IMG/VR virus record: IMGVR_UViG_3300047457_000500
Coordinates: 59,488 to 123,487 of that record
Source: a virus
Length of the DNA stretch: 64,000 nucleotides
Reading direction: 5' to 3' (one strand)
Shown here: positions 38,207-46,767 of the stretch, piece after piece
Layout: every line of letters starts with the position of its first letter
How positions within the stretch are numbered: position 1 is the first letter of the stretch
Notes under the pieces: generated by a model
What the model was told of the DNA's origin: nothing
Database searches by the model: none
Seen by the model: only the letters and a program-made list of their open reading frames with translations
Made by a program: the position numbers and the translations under genes

Positions 38207-38899
38207 ATGGATCCGCTTAAATTTAAATACCAACAAGAAGGTTTTACAGAAAGCAGGAATGGAGAAAGGTTTTATTTCTCATCACCATTTCCTGGCATGC
38301 ACATTTATGATAATGTATGGCCAGATTCCATGGATTTTATTAATGAAATAAGTAAAGATGAGTTTTGGGAATCTAATGAACGTGGAAACAGAAAGTGGAT
38401 TCGTGAAGACTATTATGATGAATTAAATGGTAAAAGATCAGAAACATGTTGGATTTGGAATCATCCCAAGTTTGTTGAAAATTTTCAGGAAGTTATTGAT
38501 TCCTATTTATGGCAATGGGATCTTGCCCCACTAAGCAGAGAAGCAATGAGAATATCAAGGTACGAGCCAGGAGAATGGTTCTCTATGCATGCAGACGATT
38601 CATATGGAACACCTAGAACAGTATCTATGGTGTACTACCCAAATGATGATTACGAAGGTGGAGAATTAGAGTTTGTTCATTTTGGAGTTAAGATAAAGCC
38701 GAAGGCTGGTCAGTTGTTTGTGTTTCCATCAGCATATAGTTATATGCATAAAATTCATGCAATTAAATCTGGCGTTAGGTATACCTTTGTATCTTTCTTC
38801 TCAGAGATATCAGAAAAAGAAAGACAGACAAGATTTGCACAAATAGAGTTTCCATATACAACAGACCTTCAGTATCAATTTGAAGACAAAAAACTATGA
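38207..38899 (+). CDS. 2OG-Fe(II) oxygenase, prolyl-hydroxylase type
   Basis: 230 residues. SMHADDSYGTPRTVSMVYY (H-x-D), PNDDYEGGELEFVHF, then KAGQLFVFPSAYSYMHKIHA (distal His) and GVRYTFVSFF (Arg). The first 100 residues add a helical cap with FPGMHIYDNVWP. AAGAGAAAGTAAAT precedes the ATG. ATGA overlap with a sulfotransferase gene suggests a shared pathway. Confidence 0.8.
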   Translation: MDPLKFKYQQEGFTESRNGERFYFSSPFPGMHIYDNVWPDSMDFINEISKDEFWESNERGNRKWIREDYYDELNGKRSETCWIWNHPKFVENFQEVIDSYLWQWDLAPLSREAMRISRYEPGEWFSMHADDSYGTPRTVSMVYYPNDDYEGGELEFVHFGVKIKPKAGQLFVFPSAYSYMHKIHAIKSGVRYTFVSFFSEISEKERQTRFAQIEFPYTTDLQYQFEDKKL

Positions 38900-39780
38900 C
38901 TTTAAGAAAAATTATAAACGAAACAGTATATGATTTAGAAGATCAGGTAGAGTGTCTACAAAATAATTTTCCAGCATGGATGGTGCAACCTGGTTTTATT
39001 TTAAAAAACAATCAAGTAGTTTATAAAATTAACTACGTAGACGACGAAGAGTATAGCCCTAAGCAATCTTTTTATTTTCTTCATATACCTAAAACTTCTG
39101 GAATGTCTATAAAGGTTCCTTTATTGCATGGATTTAACCAAAAAAGAATGTACAGTAACTTTTTACAATACATTAATGATGATGAAATGATAAAGTGTGA
39201 TTTTGTTAGTGGTCATTTTGCATTATATCCAGTAGAACTATTCAAAAGTTTTAATAAAAAACTATTAACCTATACAATATTAAGAGAACCTACAGAAAGA
39301 TTTTTGAGTAACTTTTTATATCAAAACAATAATCCTACGTTAGATGATTTAGATTACTTTATGCATGATCCTAAACAAAATAATGTTCAGCACAAACATC
39401 TTACATGTACGTTAAATATAAAAGACCTTACGCCACATTATAATTTGTTATGTGAAAATAAAATAACTTATGAAGAATATAAAACTAGAGCACTATCTTA
39501 TAATGATTTAGTTATGGTTTATGATAATATAGACGATGCATTACAAAATATTAATTATATTGAGATAGTGGAAAATCAAAAAGATTTATCAAAATTAAAC
39601 AACATTACTTCAAAAAAATTTGGAGTTTATCTTCCTATCAAAAAACCATTTGAGAATGTAGGCAAGAATAAAGATTTTATTAATACAATACCTAAGAGCA
39701 TGATAAATACAATAAAAGAAAATCAAAACTTAGACTACGAACTTTATGAAAAAATAAAGATGGGCTACTACAATGAATAG
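38896..39780 (+). CDS. Sulfotransferase-like protein (copy 2 of 2)
   Basis: 294 residues. YFLHIPKTSGMSIKVPL is the PAPS 5' loop and LTYTILREPTERFLSNFLYQ the 3' loop, both close to the family consensus. VSGHFALYP between them matches the G-H strand of heparan-type 2-O-sulfotransferases. About 60 extra residues at the N-terminus. Coupled to the oxygenase upstream. Confidence 0.75.
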   Translation: MTLRKIINETVYDLEDQVECLQNNFPAWMVQPGFILKNNQVVYKINYVDDEEYSPKQSFYFLHIPKTSGMSIKVPLLHGFNQKRMYSNFLQYINDDEMIKCDFVSGHFALYPVELFKSFNKKLLTYTILREPTERFLSNFLYQNNNPTLDDLDYFMHDPKQNNVQHKHLTCTLNIKDLTPHYNLLCENKITYEEYKTRALSYNDLVMVYDNIDDALQNINYIEIVENQKDLSKLNNITSKKFGVYLPIKKPFENVGKNKDFINTIPKSMINTIKENQNLDYELYEKIKMGYYNE

Positions 39781-39798
39781 CCCATCCCTTTTATAGAA

Positions 39799-40068
39799 CT
39801 ACTTCTTTTTTACAGTGGCTTTCTTTTTAGGGGCAGCCTTTTCTGCTAACTTCTTTAGTTCTGAATCGACTACAGTTGCAATCAATCCGAATGCTGGATC
39901 TTTTGGATTTACTGCTCTTAATGCAGGTCCTGCTATTGCAATTACACCAGCAAGCAATACGCCAGTCAGAGTAACTCCATCACCTTGTGCAACATATGTT
40001 GCTGCAGCAACTGCAAAAGATCTTCCATAAGAAGACAACATTTCTTTGTGTGACTTTTTAAGTTTCAT
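39799..40068 (-). CDS. Small membrane protein, putative holin
   Basis: 89 residues: YGRSFAVAAATYVAQGDG, then a hydrophobic helix (LTGVLLAGVIAIAGPAL), RAVNPKDPAFG and a Lys-rich tail. The N-P-x-D-P-A-F-G motif after two hydrophobic segments is as in small phage proteins often labelled holins. AGGAGGAAAAA precedes the ATG and overlaps the upstream stop. Confidence 0.5.
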   Translation of the reverse strand: MKLKKSHKEMLSSYGRSFAVAAATYVAQGDGVTLTGVLLAGVIAIAGPALRAVNPKDPAFGLIATVVDSELKKLAEKAAPKKKATVKKK

Positions 40069-40077
40069 TTTTTCCTC

Positions 40078-40236
40078 CTAGGATATGAATCTTGTTATGG
40101 CATCGTAACCTAGCCATAGTCCTATTATACCAGCCACTCCTGCAAAAACTGGTGGTGCTGGAACTGGTAGTTTAAAGGCAGCAAAGATAACTCCACATCC
40201 AAAACCAGTTATAATTGATAAAACTATTTCCTTCAT
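40078..40236 (-). CDS. XapX-domain (DUF1427-like) membrane protein
   Basis: 52 residues: two hydrophobic helices with LPVPAPPVFAGVAGIIGLW, the P-x-P-A-P-P turn typical of XapX proteins. Function of the family is not known. AAGGGAG lies 6 nt before the ATG; ATGA overlap upstream. Confidence 0.6.
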   Translation of the reverse strand: MKEIVLSIITGFGCGVIFAAFKLPVPAPPVFAGVAGIIGLWLGYDAITRFIS

Positions 40237-40439
40237 TTTTCTCCCTTTGTGTTAGTTGGATGATCTAATGGAGTTGGAACTGTCATTAAAGCACCACATT
40301 CATTGCATTCCCCGTCTAAAAAATAAATCCCTATTTCATAATCTGAGGGATCAAAAATAACCTTTACTCTTATTACTTTAGAGCCACACATTAAGCAACA
40401 TGACGATGGGATACCACGTAGATTAACCTTGTTCTTCAT
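40233..40439 (-). CDS. Zinc-ribbon protein
   Basis: 68 residues with C-C-x-x-C-G-S and C-x-x-C-G pairs (SSCCLMCGS and ECNECGA) 27 residues apart, a rubredoxin-like zinc ribbon. AAAGGAAAAG precedes the ATG. Overlaps the halogenase gene by 17 bases. Confidence 0.6.
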   Translation of the reverse strand: MKNKVNLRGIPSSCCLMCGSKVIRVKVIFDPSDYEIGIYFLDGECNECGALMTVPTPLDHPTNTKGEK

Positions 40440-41970
40440 AAAACTTTTCCTTTAAAATATGAAAATGTGTTTTAGAGTTATCTACAATACTGTCCCATAC
40501 ATTTTTTGCTTCCTGTCTTTTCTGAAAATATTTTTCCATTTTATTCTTAATGTCAGAATTATTAGCATCAGACATTTTTTCAAGAAGACTTATATATGTT
40601 TTATAAAATGGTCTTATGCCAAACCCTGCCTTGATAGTGTCTACGTTATTATTTGCCCATTCTACATTAGATTTAAAATAATTTTTTGGATATGACTTAG
40701 AGGTAACACTTCTCCAATACTCTGTGTCATTTCTTTGAGACAATGCGTAATGCATTCCTACAAAGTCAAACATTTTTTCTATTCTTGTTTTAGTTTTATA
40801 ATTAAAATTATCAATGTCATACTGTGTTACTGATCCTCTTTCAAGAGCATCTACCAACGTAAAGCAATTTTGATGAGTAAGTAATAAGCCAGTGCTTTCA
40901 AGAGGTTCTAAAAACCCTGCTGCCAAACCTACAGCAACAACATTACCAACCCAAAATCTATCATAGTATCCGTTGTGTATTTTTATATTTTTAAATGTTA
41001 AAGATTTTGATCTTTCTGGATCGTGAACCACCATTTGATCAGAATCTAAGTATTGCTTATACTCCTCAAGAGCATCTTCATCACTTATAAAATCATTACA
41101 GTATACATATCCAGAACCAATTCTATTCCAAAGAGGGATGTTCCAGACCCATCCATTATTAATAGCAGTACAATTAGTAAAGGTTTGTAACTCTTTTTCT
41201 TTATTAGTATATGGAACATGCGCTGTCCATGCCCTGTTGTTAGGCAAAAACTCTGCTGTTGAGATAAACTTTTCATTGATAAACTTACCTAGCAATATAC
41301 TGTTAAATCCAGAACAATCAACAAATAAATCAGCAGTTACTTCTGTGCCATCATCTAAAACTAAAGAATGTATTCCTGAATTGCTTGGGTAAATTTTATT
41401 TACTGTACCCCAAATTCTTTTTACTCCTCGTGGCATAGCATAAAACTCTGCAAGCCAGTTGCCTAATTTAGTAGCATCCATTTGCAATGCCAAATCCCTA
41501 TGCGGTTGGTAAGGATTCATGTCCTCTATATGATCAACCACGATCTTATTTGTTTCTATACTTTTTGCCTGCGGGAAAAAATATCTAACATAATCTTGAT
41601 CTTCAGTTTCTGGGTAAAAAGCCTTTTTATAATACCAATCATCTAAACCAAAACATGTTAACTCTTTATCTAAATTTGGGTGCCCAAATGGATAATAAAA
41701 TGTTTTAGAGTCTTTAGTTTTAAAGTTTGTAAAACCAATTGCAACCTTGTATGAAGCATTTGTATACTTCATAATACTAGAATAATCTAAATCTAAAAAG
41801 TTAAAGAATCCATTTATTTCAAATGTAGTGCTTTCTCCAACACCTATTATAGGAACATCTTTACTTTCAATTAAAACTATTTCTTTTTCAGGATATGCTT
41901 TTATCAAAGCAGATGCTGTCATCCATCCAGCGGACCCTCCGCCAACAATAACTATCTTATCTGTCTTCAT
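40423..41970 (-). CDS. Tryptophan-halogenase-family flavoenzyme
   Basis: 515 residues, the usual family length. IVIVGGGSAGWMTASAL is the FAD-binding G-x-G-x-x-G; GVGESTTFEI follows as in halogenases; NASYKVAIGF holds the Lys (about residue 74) placed like the catalytic K79 of PrnA; GWVWNIPLWNRIG is the diagnostic W-x-W-x-I-P motif. VGLAAGFLEPLESTG is the third conserved block. It should form HOCl or HOBr and halogenate an activated ring. A halogenase of viral origin is known from a cyanophage. Substrate here unknown. Confidence 0.8.
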   Translation of the reverse strand: MKTDKIVIVGGGSAGWMTASALIKAYPEKEIVLIESKDVPIIGVGESTTFEINGFFNFLDLDYSSIMKYTNASYKVAIGFTNFKTKDSKTFYYPFGHPNLDKELTCFGLDDWYYKKAFYPETEDQDYVRYFFPQAKSIETNKIVVDHIEDMNPYQPHRDLALQMDATKLGNWLAEFYAMPRGVKRIWGTVNKIYPSNSGIHSLVLDDGTEVTADLFVDCSGFNSILLGKFINEKFISTAEFLPNNRAWTAHVPYTNKEKELQTFTNCTAINNGWVWNIPLWNRIGSGYVYCNDFISDEDALEEYKQYLDSDQMVVHDPERSKSLTFKNIKIHNGYYDRFWVGNVVAVGLAAGFLEPLESTGLLLTHQNCFTLVDALERGSVTQYDIDNFNYKTKTRIEKMFDFVGMHYALSQRNDTEYWRSVTSKSYPKNYFKSNVEWANNNVDTIKAGFGIRPFYKTYISLLEKMSDANNSDIKNKMEKYFQKRQEAKNVWDSIVDNSKTHFHILKEKFYEEQG

Positions 41971-42322
41971 TTGGTCTCATTTGCTCTAATTGCTCAAACG
42001 CTTTCTTTATTCTAGGAACTGATAGGTCATTGGGAGACTCAGATTCTTTTTCTAAAATATTTGCAAACAAAACTAATTCATTTTGCAAGTCTTCAATATA
42101 CTTATATGCCATCTCTCGTGTATCATTTAAAAATGCTATGAAATGATCTTTATCTGGATCTTCATTTGTATGAATAAGTTTATCTTTTATAGCATTCATA
42201 TCTATTGTTGACTGCGCTAATAAAAACATCAACTCAATATTTTTATTTTTTAACCTTATATTTTCTATTACTGCGCCAGTAATAACTACTACAACGACTA
42301 CAAATATCAATAAATCAAGCAT
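41957..42322 (-). CDS. Single-pass membrane protein
   Basis: 121 residues: MLDLLIFVVVVVVITGAVI is a membrane anchor, the rest a charged helical domain (EMAYKYIEDLQNELVLFANI). It overlaps the halogenase gene by 14 bases. Function unknown. Confidence 0.55.
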   Translation of the reverse strand: MLDLLIFVVVVVVITGAVIENIRLKNKNIELMFLLAQSTIDMNAIKDKLIHTNEDPDKDHFIAFLNDTREMAYKYIEDLQNELVLFANILEKESESPNDLSVPRIKKAFEQLEQMRPNEDR

Positions 42323-42812
42323 TTAGTGCCTCATGTGTTGGCCAATAATACTTGCACGGTAATTTACGCTCTGGGCAACAAGGTGAGTTAAAAAAACTAT
42401 TAACATATGGCTGAAATTTTGCATAATATAGAGGATCTTTATTAAACAAACTAACCCTATGTGTGGTAGTAATTCTAGACAATTTATTATCATCAAACCA
42501 AAATGAAGGAGTGTCACTACGCCAATCGTTCCAACATTGGTCTTTAAGTCTATTAAGGTTTGTCTCATTGTTTTCTGTCTTGATGCCACGAGACTTAGCC
42601 TCTAAAATCATAGCCTGTACATATGACCACAAACCACGCTCAAACCCACGCCACATTAATACTGCTGGATGATTACGCCACCCACCTGTAGGAGACTTAC
42701 CAGATAAAACATTAAGTATTTGGTAACATTCTAAAATTTGTTTATTAAGACGTTTTGAATCAAGTATTTGAGCAGACTGACTAAAGTCTTGAGATGGTAG
42801 AAATGTTTGCAT
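42315..42812 (-). CDS. Pyr_excise/MSMEG_6728-like protein
   Basis: 165 residues from the ATG after AAGGCGGTAAATAAC (the longer reading overlaps the upstream gene). QTFLPSQDFSQSAQILDSKR, LNKQILECYQIL and GWRNHPAVLMWRGFE are the conserved opening of a family related to pyrimidine-dimer glycosylases. The usual catalytic N-terminal Thr of T4 endonuclease V is not present, so activity is uncertain. The C-terminus adds CCPERKLPCKYYWPTH. Confidence 0.55.
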   Translation of the reverse strand: MQTFLPSQDFSQSAQILDSKRLNKQILECYQILNVLSGKSPTGGWRNHPAVLMWRGFERGLWSYVQAMILEAKSRGIKTENNETNLNRLKDQCWNDWRSDTPSFWFDDNKLSRITTTHRVSLFNKDPLYYAKFQPYVNSFFNSPCCPERKLPCKYYWPTHEALNA

Positions 42813-42813
42813 G

Positions 42814-43050
42814 TTATTTACCGCCTTCACGTACTAAAAGAACAACTGCGCCATTGTCCTCAAGAGCCTTTTTAACCCTTATCATATATTCTACAGCACG
42901 GCGCTTATCTGTGTCAAGTAAAGACATAAAAGATTTTTCTGGTGCCCTAACTGTTATAAAACTATCATTGTCTACCAGTTCTAGTTTAAATCCTTTTGGG
43001 GCAAAATGGTCTAATGACCTAAATGCTTTACGCATAGCATCTGTATACAT
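42814..43050 (-). CDS. Small hypothetical protein
   Basis: 78 residues: AFRSLDHFAPKGFKLELVDN, FITVRAPEKSF and a helical end, an alpha/beta sandwich. Starts at the stop of the upstream gene (1-base overlap). Function unknown. Confidence 0.55.
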   Translation of the reverse strand: MYTDAMRKAFRSLDHFAPKGFKLELVDNDSFITVRAPEKSFMSLLDTDKRRAVEYMIRVKKALEDNGAVVLLVREGGK

Positions 43051-43349
43051 TAAAATAATTCTTCTGGTTGCTTTCTAGCAGTAGTTATTATTGCTTTGGT
43101 CCCTTCCCACCTTACACGACCCTTGCACCCAACATTATATTTTGTATCGCCTTCATATTCTGACGACACTGCATAAGCATATCCATGTAATTCAAAATCA
43201 CTAGCCAAAACTTGGTTTCCATTAATAAAAATTCTCCAAACCATCGGATCGTCTGGCCCAGCCTTTGTATTAAATCTTAATATAATATCATCATATGGCC
43301 TTAACCATCTATCTTTAATTATAGACCAAATATAATTTAATTTATTCAT
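43050..43349 (-). CDS. Small hypothetical protein
   Basis: 99 residues, beta-rich (VWRIFINGNQVLASDFELHG), ending TARKQPEELF. Resembles short phage proteins with a single beta-sandwich. ATGA overlap with the kinase gene upstream. Function unknown. Confidence 0.5.
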   Translation of the reverse strand: MNKLNYIWSIIKDRWLRPYDDIILRFNTKAGPDDPMVWRIFINGNQVLASDFELHGYAYAVSSEYEGDTKYNVGCKGRVRWEGTKAIITTARKQPEELF

Positions 43350-44104
43350 AGTCCCATTTCTTTTCTTTTTTGTGTTGCAGAAATAGACTGTATATTATCA
43401 GGCAATGTTACCTGTTCAATCTTATATCCTACATCACGACCATACACAATGTTTGTAATATTAGGCAATCTTAATACAAGGGTATCCTTAAATGGATTAT
43501 CTTGTTTAATATAATTTTCTACTTCGCTATACTGTAAAGGATCTTTTTCTGATGTCTTGTATGTATTACGGACCCCAACCAGTACCTGATTAGTTCTTTT
43601 ATGTGCTTCTTCTTTTAATGCTTGATGACCCTCATGCCACGGTTGGTAACGTCCAAGTTGCAACGTAGTTGGAGCAGACCAATCAAACAATCCGCCAGCC
43701 TGTATTACAGTATTAACTTCTTGCTCTATTGTGTATCCATCTAATATTCTTAAATCAAAAATCCTAGGCTCTTCCCAAATCTTATTTGTATTTTCAAATC
43801 TGCCTTCTTTAATTCTATCAACCCACACTACTAAATCTGCATCACCAAATGCTTCTCGTGTCTGTTCTGTAGGACAAATAAAGTCAACAATAACTGGTGC
43901 TACATTTTGTTTTGCAATAAGACGTGCCATCTCACCCATGCGTCTTGCTTGCTCAATTCTATCTTCTGGTGTAAAGGAAAGATCAGAATTAACTGTAGAC
44001 CTAACCTCATCAGCATTAAGATGTATAGCGTTTATTCTCTCTTTTAGCGCTACCGCTAGTGCAGTTTTGCCAGATCCAGGAAGCCCAATTATTTGAATTA
44101 TCAT
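43346..44104 (-). CDS. APS-kinase-like / cytidylyltransferase-like fusion
   Basis: 252 residues. Residues 1-135: P-loop GLPGSGKT, LNADEVRSTVNSDLSFTPED and RIEQARRMGEMARL match adenylylsulfate kinase (cysC), followed by VIVDFICPTEQTREAF. Residues 145-252: LQLGRYQPWHEGHQAL carries the H-x-G-H of nucleotidyltransferases and SISATQKR the closing I-S-x-T-x-x-R. It could make PAPS for the two sulfotransferases; the second domain may be an adenylyl- or cytidylyltransferase. TATAAT is exactly 6 nt before the ATG. Confidence 0.7.
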   Translation of the reverse strand: MIIQIIGLPGSGKTALAVALKERINAIHLNADEVRSTVNSDLSFTPEDRIEQARRMGEMARLIAKQNVAPVIVDFICPTEQTREAFGDADLVVWVDRIKEGRFENTNKIWEEPRIFDLRILDGYTIEQEVNTVIQAGGLFDWSAPTTLQLGRYQPWHEGHQALKEEAHKRTNQVLVGVRNTYKTSEKDPLQYSEVENYIKQDNPFKDTLVLRLPNITNIVYGRDVGYKIEQVTLPDNIQSISATQKRKEMGL

Positions 44105-44111
44105 ATATCGA

Positions 44112-44549
44112 TTATATCAGACCAACATAATCGCTACAAATTCCAGCAATAAAGTCTGGTACATTATTTCTGGGATCTTCTAAATATACCAAAATACTTT
44201 TATCTGTTACTGGCATACCAGGGTATGTCCAAATATAATGATTTGTAGTTATTGTATGCTTGTCGCTCTCATGCCAAAATCCTTGATAATATTTTGGCTT
44301 ATTGATTATATAATTTAATGCATCTAGATTTTTACAATGTAGCCATATTTTTTTTACATATGAGTCTATAAAAAATTGATCAATCTGGTACTGAGGATAG
44401 TCGTGGCCAAGATATAGCACATTATCTACTACCCAAAAATCTACCTCAACATTATATCCAGATGATATTGCCTTCTTTATATATTCAGGATTATTTTCTA
44501 GTTCTTTATTTGGACCAAATATATTTCCTCTATGTGATATTTTAATCAT
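44112..44549 (-). CDS. Glycerophosphodiester-phosphodiesterase-like protein (short)
   Basis: 145 residues. KISHRGNIFGPNK has the H-R-G opening; YNVEVDFWVVDNVLYLGHD has E-x-D and the second catalytic His, as in GDPD enzymes. It is about 100 residues shorter than typical GDPD, ending after the middle of the barrel, so it is either a compact variant or a domain acting on a sugar phosphate. 8-base overlap with the RuBisCO-like gene. Confidence 0.6.
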   Translation of the reverse strand: MIKISHRGNIFGPNKELENNPEYIKKAISSGYNVEVDFWVVDNVLYLGHDYPQYQIDQFFIDSYVKKIWLHCKNLDALNYIINKPKYYQGFWHESDKHTITTNHYIWTYPGMPVTDKSILVYLEDPRNNVPDFIAGICSDYVGLI

Positions 44550-45747
44550 TTACAAGGCCCCATTTTTCAATTGCCTTGATATATTCTGACTTATAGTCTC
44601 TATCAATTGCCTGCCTCATAGCCCTAGCACCACCTATAGTGCCTTCAGGATGGCCGTGTACGGCTCCACCAACGTTAGCCATATACTCTGTCCCAAATCG
44701 ACGTGTAATAGCCTCTACAAGCCCAGGGTGCATTCCGCAACTTAGGGCAGGAACAACATTACTATCGTTTAATAGCCTTATAGATCTATCTAGTTCTACT
44801 TCGTCATCGCTTAAATACCCTCCCCACATACCAGTATGTATTGTGTCTACGCCCATCAGAGCAGCAAGTTTACATAAAACGTACCAGTCTATCTTAAAGT
44901 TATGCTGTGAATTGGTTAGTATCTTATCTCCGCTTTTCTGAAAATGCATAAATAATGGTAGATCTAACTTACGTATTGAGTTATAGGCTCCAAATCCACT
45001 CCAAAAGTTTACATGTATTCCATTTCCACCATTTTCATAAACTAACTTTGCTCTATCTAAAATAGCATGTGGGTCAGAGTTTATGCAATGTGCAAAAACT
45101 ACATTCCTGCCAGAATCTGAAATTATTTTTGCAATGTGCTCTACACGTTCTTCTAGTCTACAAAAAGACGGATTAGATAAAATCTCATCTTCTTTTATGA
45201 AATCAACTCCACCATCCACTAACTCTTTAACAATATAACCAAGTTGTTTTACAGATATGCCAGTTTTTGGCTTTACGATTCCGCCAAGCAACGGCTTATT
45301 ATATTGATTAGTAAACTCTCTAATACCAGACATTCCGTATTTTGGTTTTAAGAAACTTCTTTTTACAGACTCAGGAAACTCTATATCAACAACACGACAT
45401 ACTTTAAATATATTAATATCTAATTGACCGCCCATTATTTGACACAATAAATGAGATATACCGTCATTATCCCAATCTGAATTTATTTTTGGAAATCCGA
45501 TTTTTACAAATCCGTTTAATTTTGATTTTAAATTTTCTTCTTCATCATATATAACACAGGAAGACATTTCAAATATGTCGTCTGTTTCCCAGTTGTTTCT
45601 TTGCTTTGGATTGCCAACACTTTGTCCTATTGCTAAATCCCATGCTGCGTCATTAAGTCTTCCATGAACAGAGTTTACCTCAATGTAATAGGTTACAACA
45701 ACACATCTATCCTTTTCTAGGTCATCTAACTCTCTATAAAACTTCAT
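44542..45747 (-). CDS. RuBisCO-like protein (large-subunit family)
   Basis: 401 residues from the ATG after CCAGGAGATAAAT. The RuBisCO N-domain (VVVTYYIEV; DLAIGQSVG) and barrel are recognisable: GGIVKPKTGIS (K175 site), VDFIKEDE (K201, D203, E204 metal ligands all kept), IHTGMWGGYL (H327), LSCGMHPGL (S379/G381) and VGGAVHGHPEGT (G403/G404). The loop-6 Lys (K334) is missing (GGYLSDD), and R295 is replaced near FMHFQKSGD, so CO2 fixation is unlikely; an enolase, isomerase or decarboxylase-type RLP reaction is more likely. It lies between cupin/nucleotidyltransferase and GDPD-like genes. Confidence 0.85.
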   Translation of the reverse strand: MKFYRELDDLEKDRCVVVTYYIEVNSVHGRLNDAAWDLAIGQSVGNPKQRNNWETDDIFEMSSCVIYDEEENLKSKLNGFVKIGFPKINSDWDNDGISHLLCQIMGGQLDINIFKVCRVVDIEFPESVKRSFLKPKYGMSGIREFTNQYNKPLLGGIVKPKTGISVKQLGYIVKELVDGGVDFIKEDEILSNPSFCRLEERVEHIAKIISDSGRNVVFAHCINSDPHAILDRAKLVYENGGNGIHVNFWSGFGAYNSIRKLDLPLFMHFQKSGDKILTNSQHNFKIDWYVLCKLAALMGVDTIHTGMWGGYLSDDEVELDRSIRLLNDSNVVPALSCGMHPGLVEAITRRFGTEYMANVGGAVHGHPEGTIGGARAMRQAIDRDYKSEYIKAIEKWGLVND

Positions 45748-46057
45748 ATTTATCTCCTGGTAGTGATGGAACCTTAACAACTAAAACAGTACAGTCTTCT
45801 AAAAATATAGGATCAGCAATCTCCCCTGGTGTAAAAACAAATACATCTCCAGAGTTAAGTTCTTTATCCTGTATTATCATTTTGCCATTTACTAAAACAT
45901 TATACTCAGTGCCAACCTTGTGATAATGTTTTGGCCAAACCTCTCCAGCCTTATGCCGAAGCAAACCAACTTCAAACTTATCTGTCTTTAGTAAAGATGG
46001 ATCAAAGTTTCCAATTATCCACCCCCTAGTAAAGTCTTCTATTCTTCTGATTTCCAT
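45734..46057 (-). CDS. Cupin-fold protein
   Basis: 107 residues. PKHYHKVGTEYNVLVNGKM gives the H-x-H...E of cupin motif 1 and SGDVFVFTPGE the second motif. Small cupins beside sugar nucleotidyltransferases often act as sugar epimerase- or isomerase-like enzymes. It overlaps the RuBisCO-like gene by 14 bases and the nucleotidyltransferase by 19. Confidence 0.7.
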   Translation of the reverse strand: MEIRRIEDFTRGWIIGNFDPSLLKTDKFEVGLLRHKAGEVWPKHYHKVGTEYNVLVNGKMIIQDKELNSGDVFVFTPGEIADPIFLEDCTVLVVKVPSLPGDKYEVL

Positions 46058-46767
46058 AATTTCTCCATATATAGTTCTAAGTCTGAAGGCACCCCAACAG
46101 CGTTATGCTGATAAGAAGGTATGTGATATATTCCAATTTTTTTGCCATCCATAATCATTGAGTTATAGGTTGGACCAACATAAAACTCATTGTTATACCT
46201 TTCATTATTATAGATCATTCTTGTTGCACTGTCAACAAAATCTTTTCCATGTTTCCAATAATGGATACCATTTAATGATATGTCGCTTATAACTTCTTTT
46301 TCTTTTATCTGTGTTACTAATCCTTGTTTATTAATTTTAGCATAACTGTTTTTATCCGTACTTGATGTGTAAGTAACAATCATTCCATCATATTTAGAGT
46401 TACGGGCAACCTGTAAAAATAAATCAGAATCCCACCACATTATTTGATCTGAGTTAGCAATAATTAACTCATCATCATTGTTTATATAATCTTTGGCAAT
46501 AAGACATGTTTCTGCTGGGCCATTTGTTAATTCATTTATTTTTATAATATTACATGAACTATCTATACTTTTTAATACAGAATATAATTCATCAAAAAAT
46601 ATACTATCTCTTATAACAAAATGATAATTACCTATTATAGATAAAGACTCTATTGCATGCTCTATCATTGTTTTGCCATTTATTTTAATAAGTGGCTTTG
46701 TTGTTTTATAAGTTTCTATAGGAAATCTGCTACCCAGACCCGCCATAGGAATTAATATATTTGTCAT
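46039..46767 (-). CDS. Sugar-1-phosphate nucleotidyltransferase
   Basis: 242 residues. ILIPMAGLGSRFPIETYKTT is the G-x-G-x-R-F signature of the NTP_transferase family, with KPLIKINGKTMIEHAIESL after it; ANSDQIMWWD provides the metal-binding Asp. It would make an NDP-sugar. ATGA-type overlaps tie it to the glycosyltransferase upstream and cupin downstream. Confidence 0.8.
   Translation of the reverse strand: MTNILIPMAGLGSRFPIETYKTTKPLIKINGKTMIEHAIESLSIIGNYHFVIRDSIFFDELYSVLKSIDSSCNIIKINELTNGPAETCLIAKDYINNDDELIIANSDQIMWWDSDLFLQVARNSKYDGMIVTYTSSTDKNSYAKINKQGLVTQIKEKEVISDISLNGIHYWKHGKDFVDSATRMIYNNERYNNEFYVGPTYNSMIMDGKKIGIYHIPSYQHNAVGVPSDLELYMEKLWKSEE

Noticed and set aside
44542-45747. A carbon-fixing RuBisCO
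   Set aside because: The loop-6 lysine and R295 are missing, and no phosphoribulokinase or Calvin gene is present; it is a RuBisCO-like protein.
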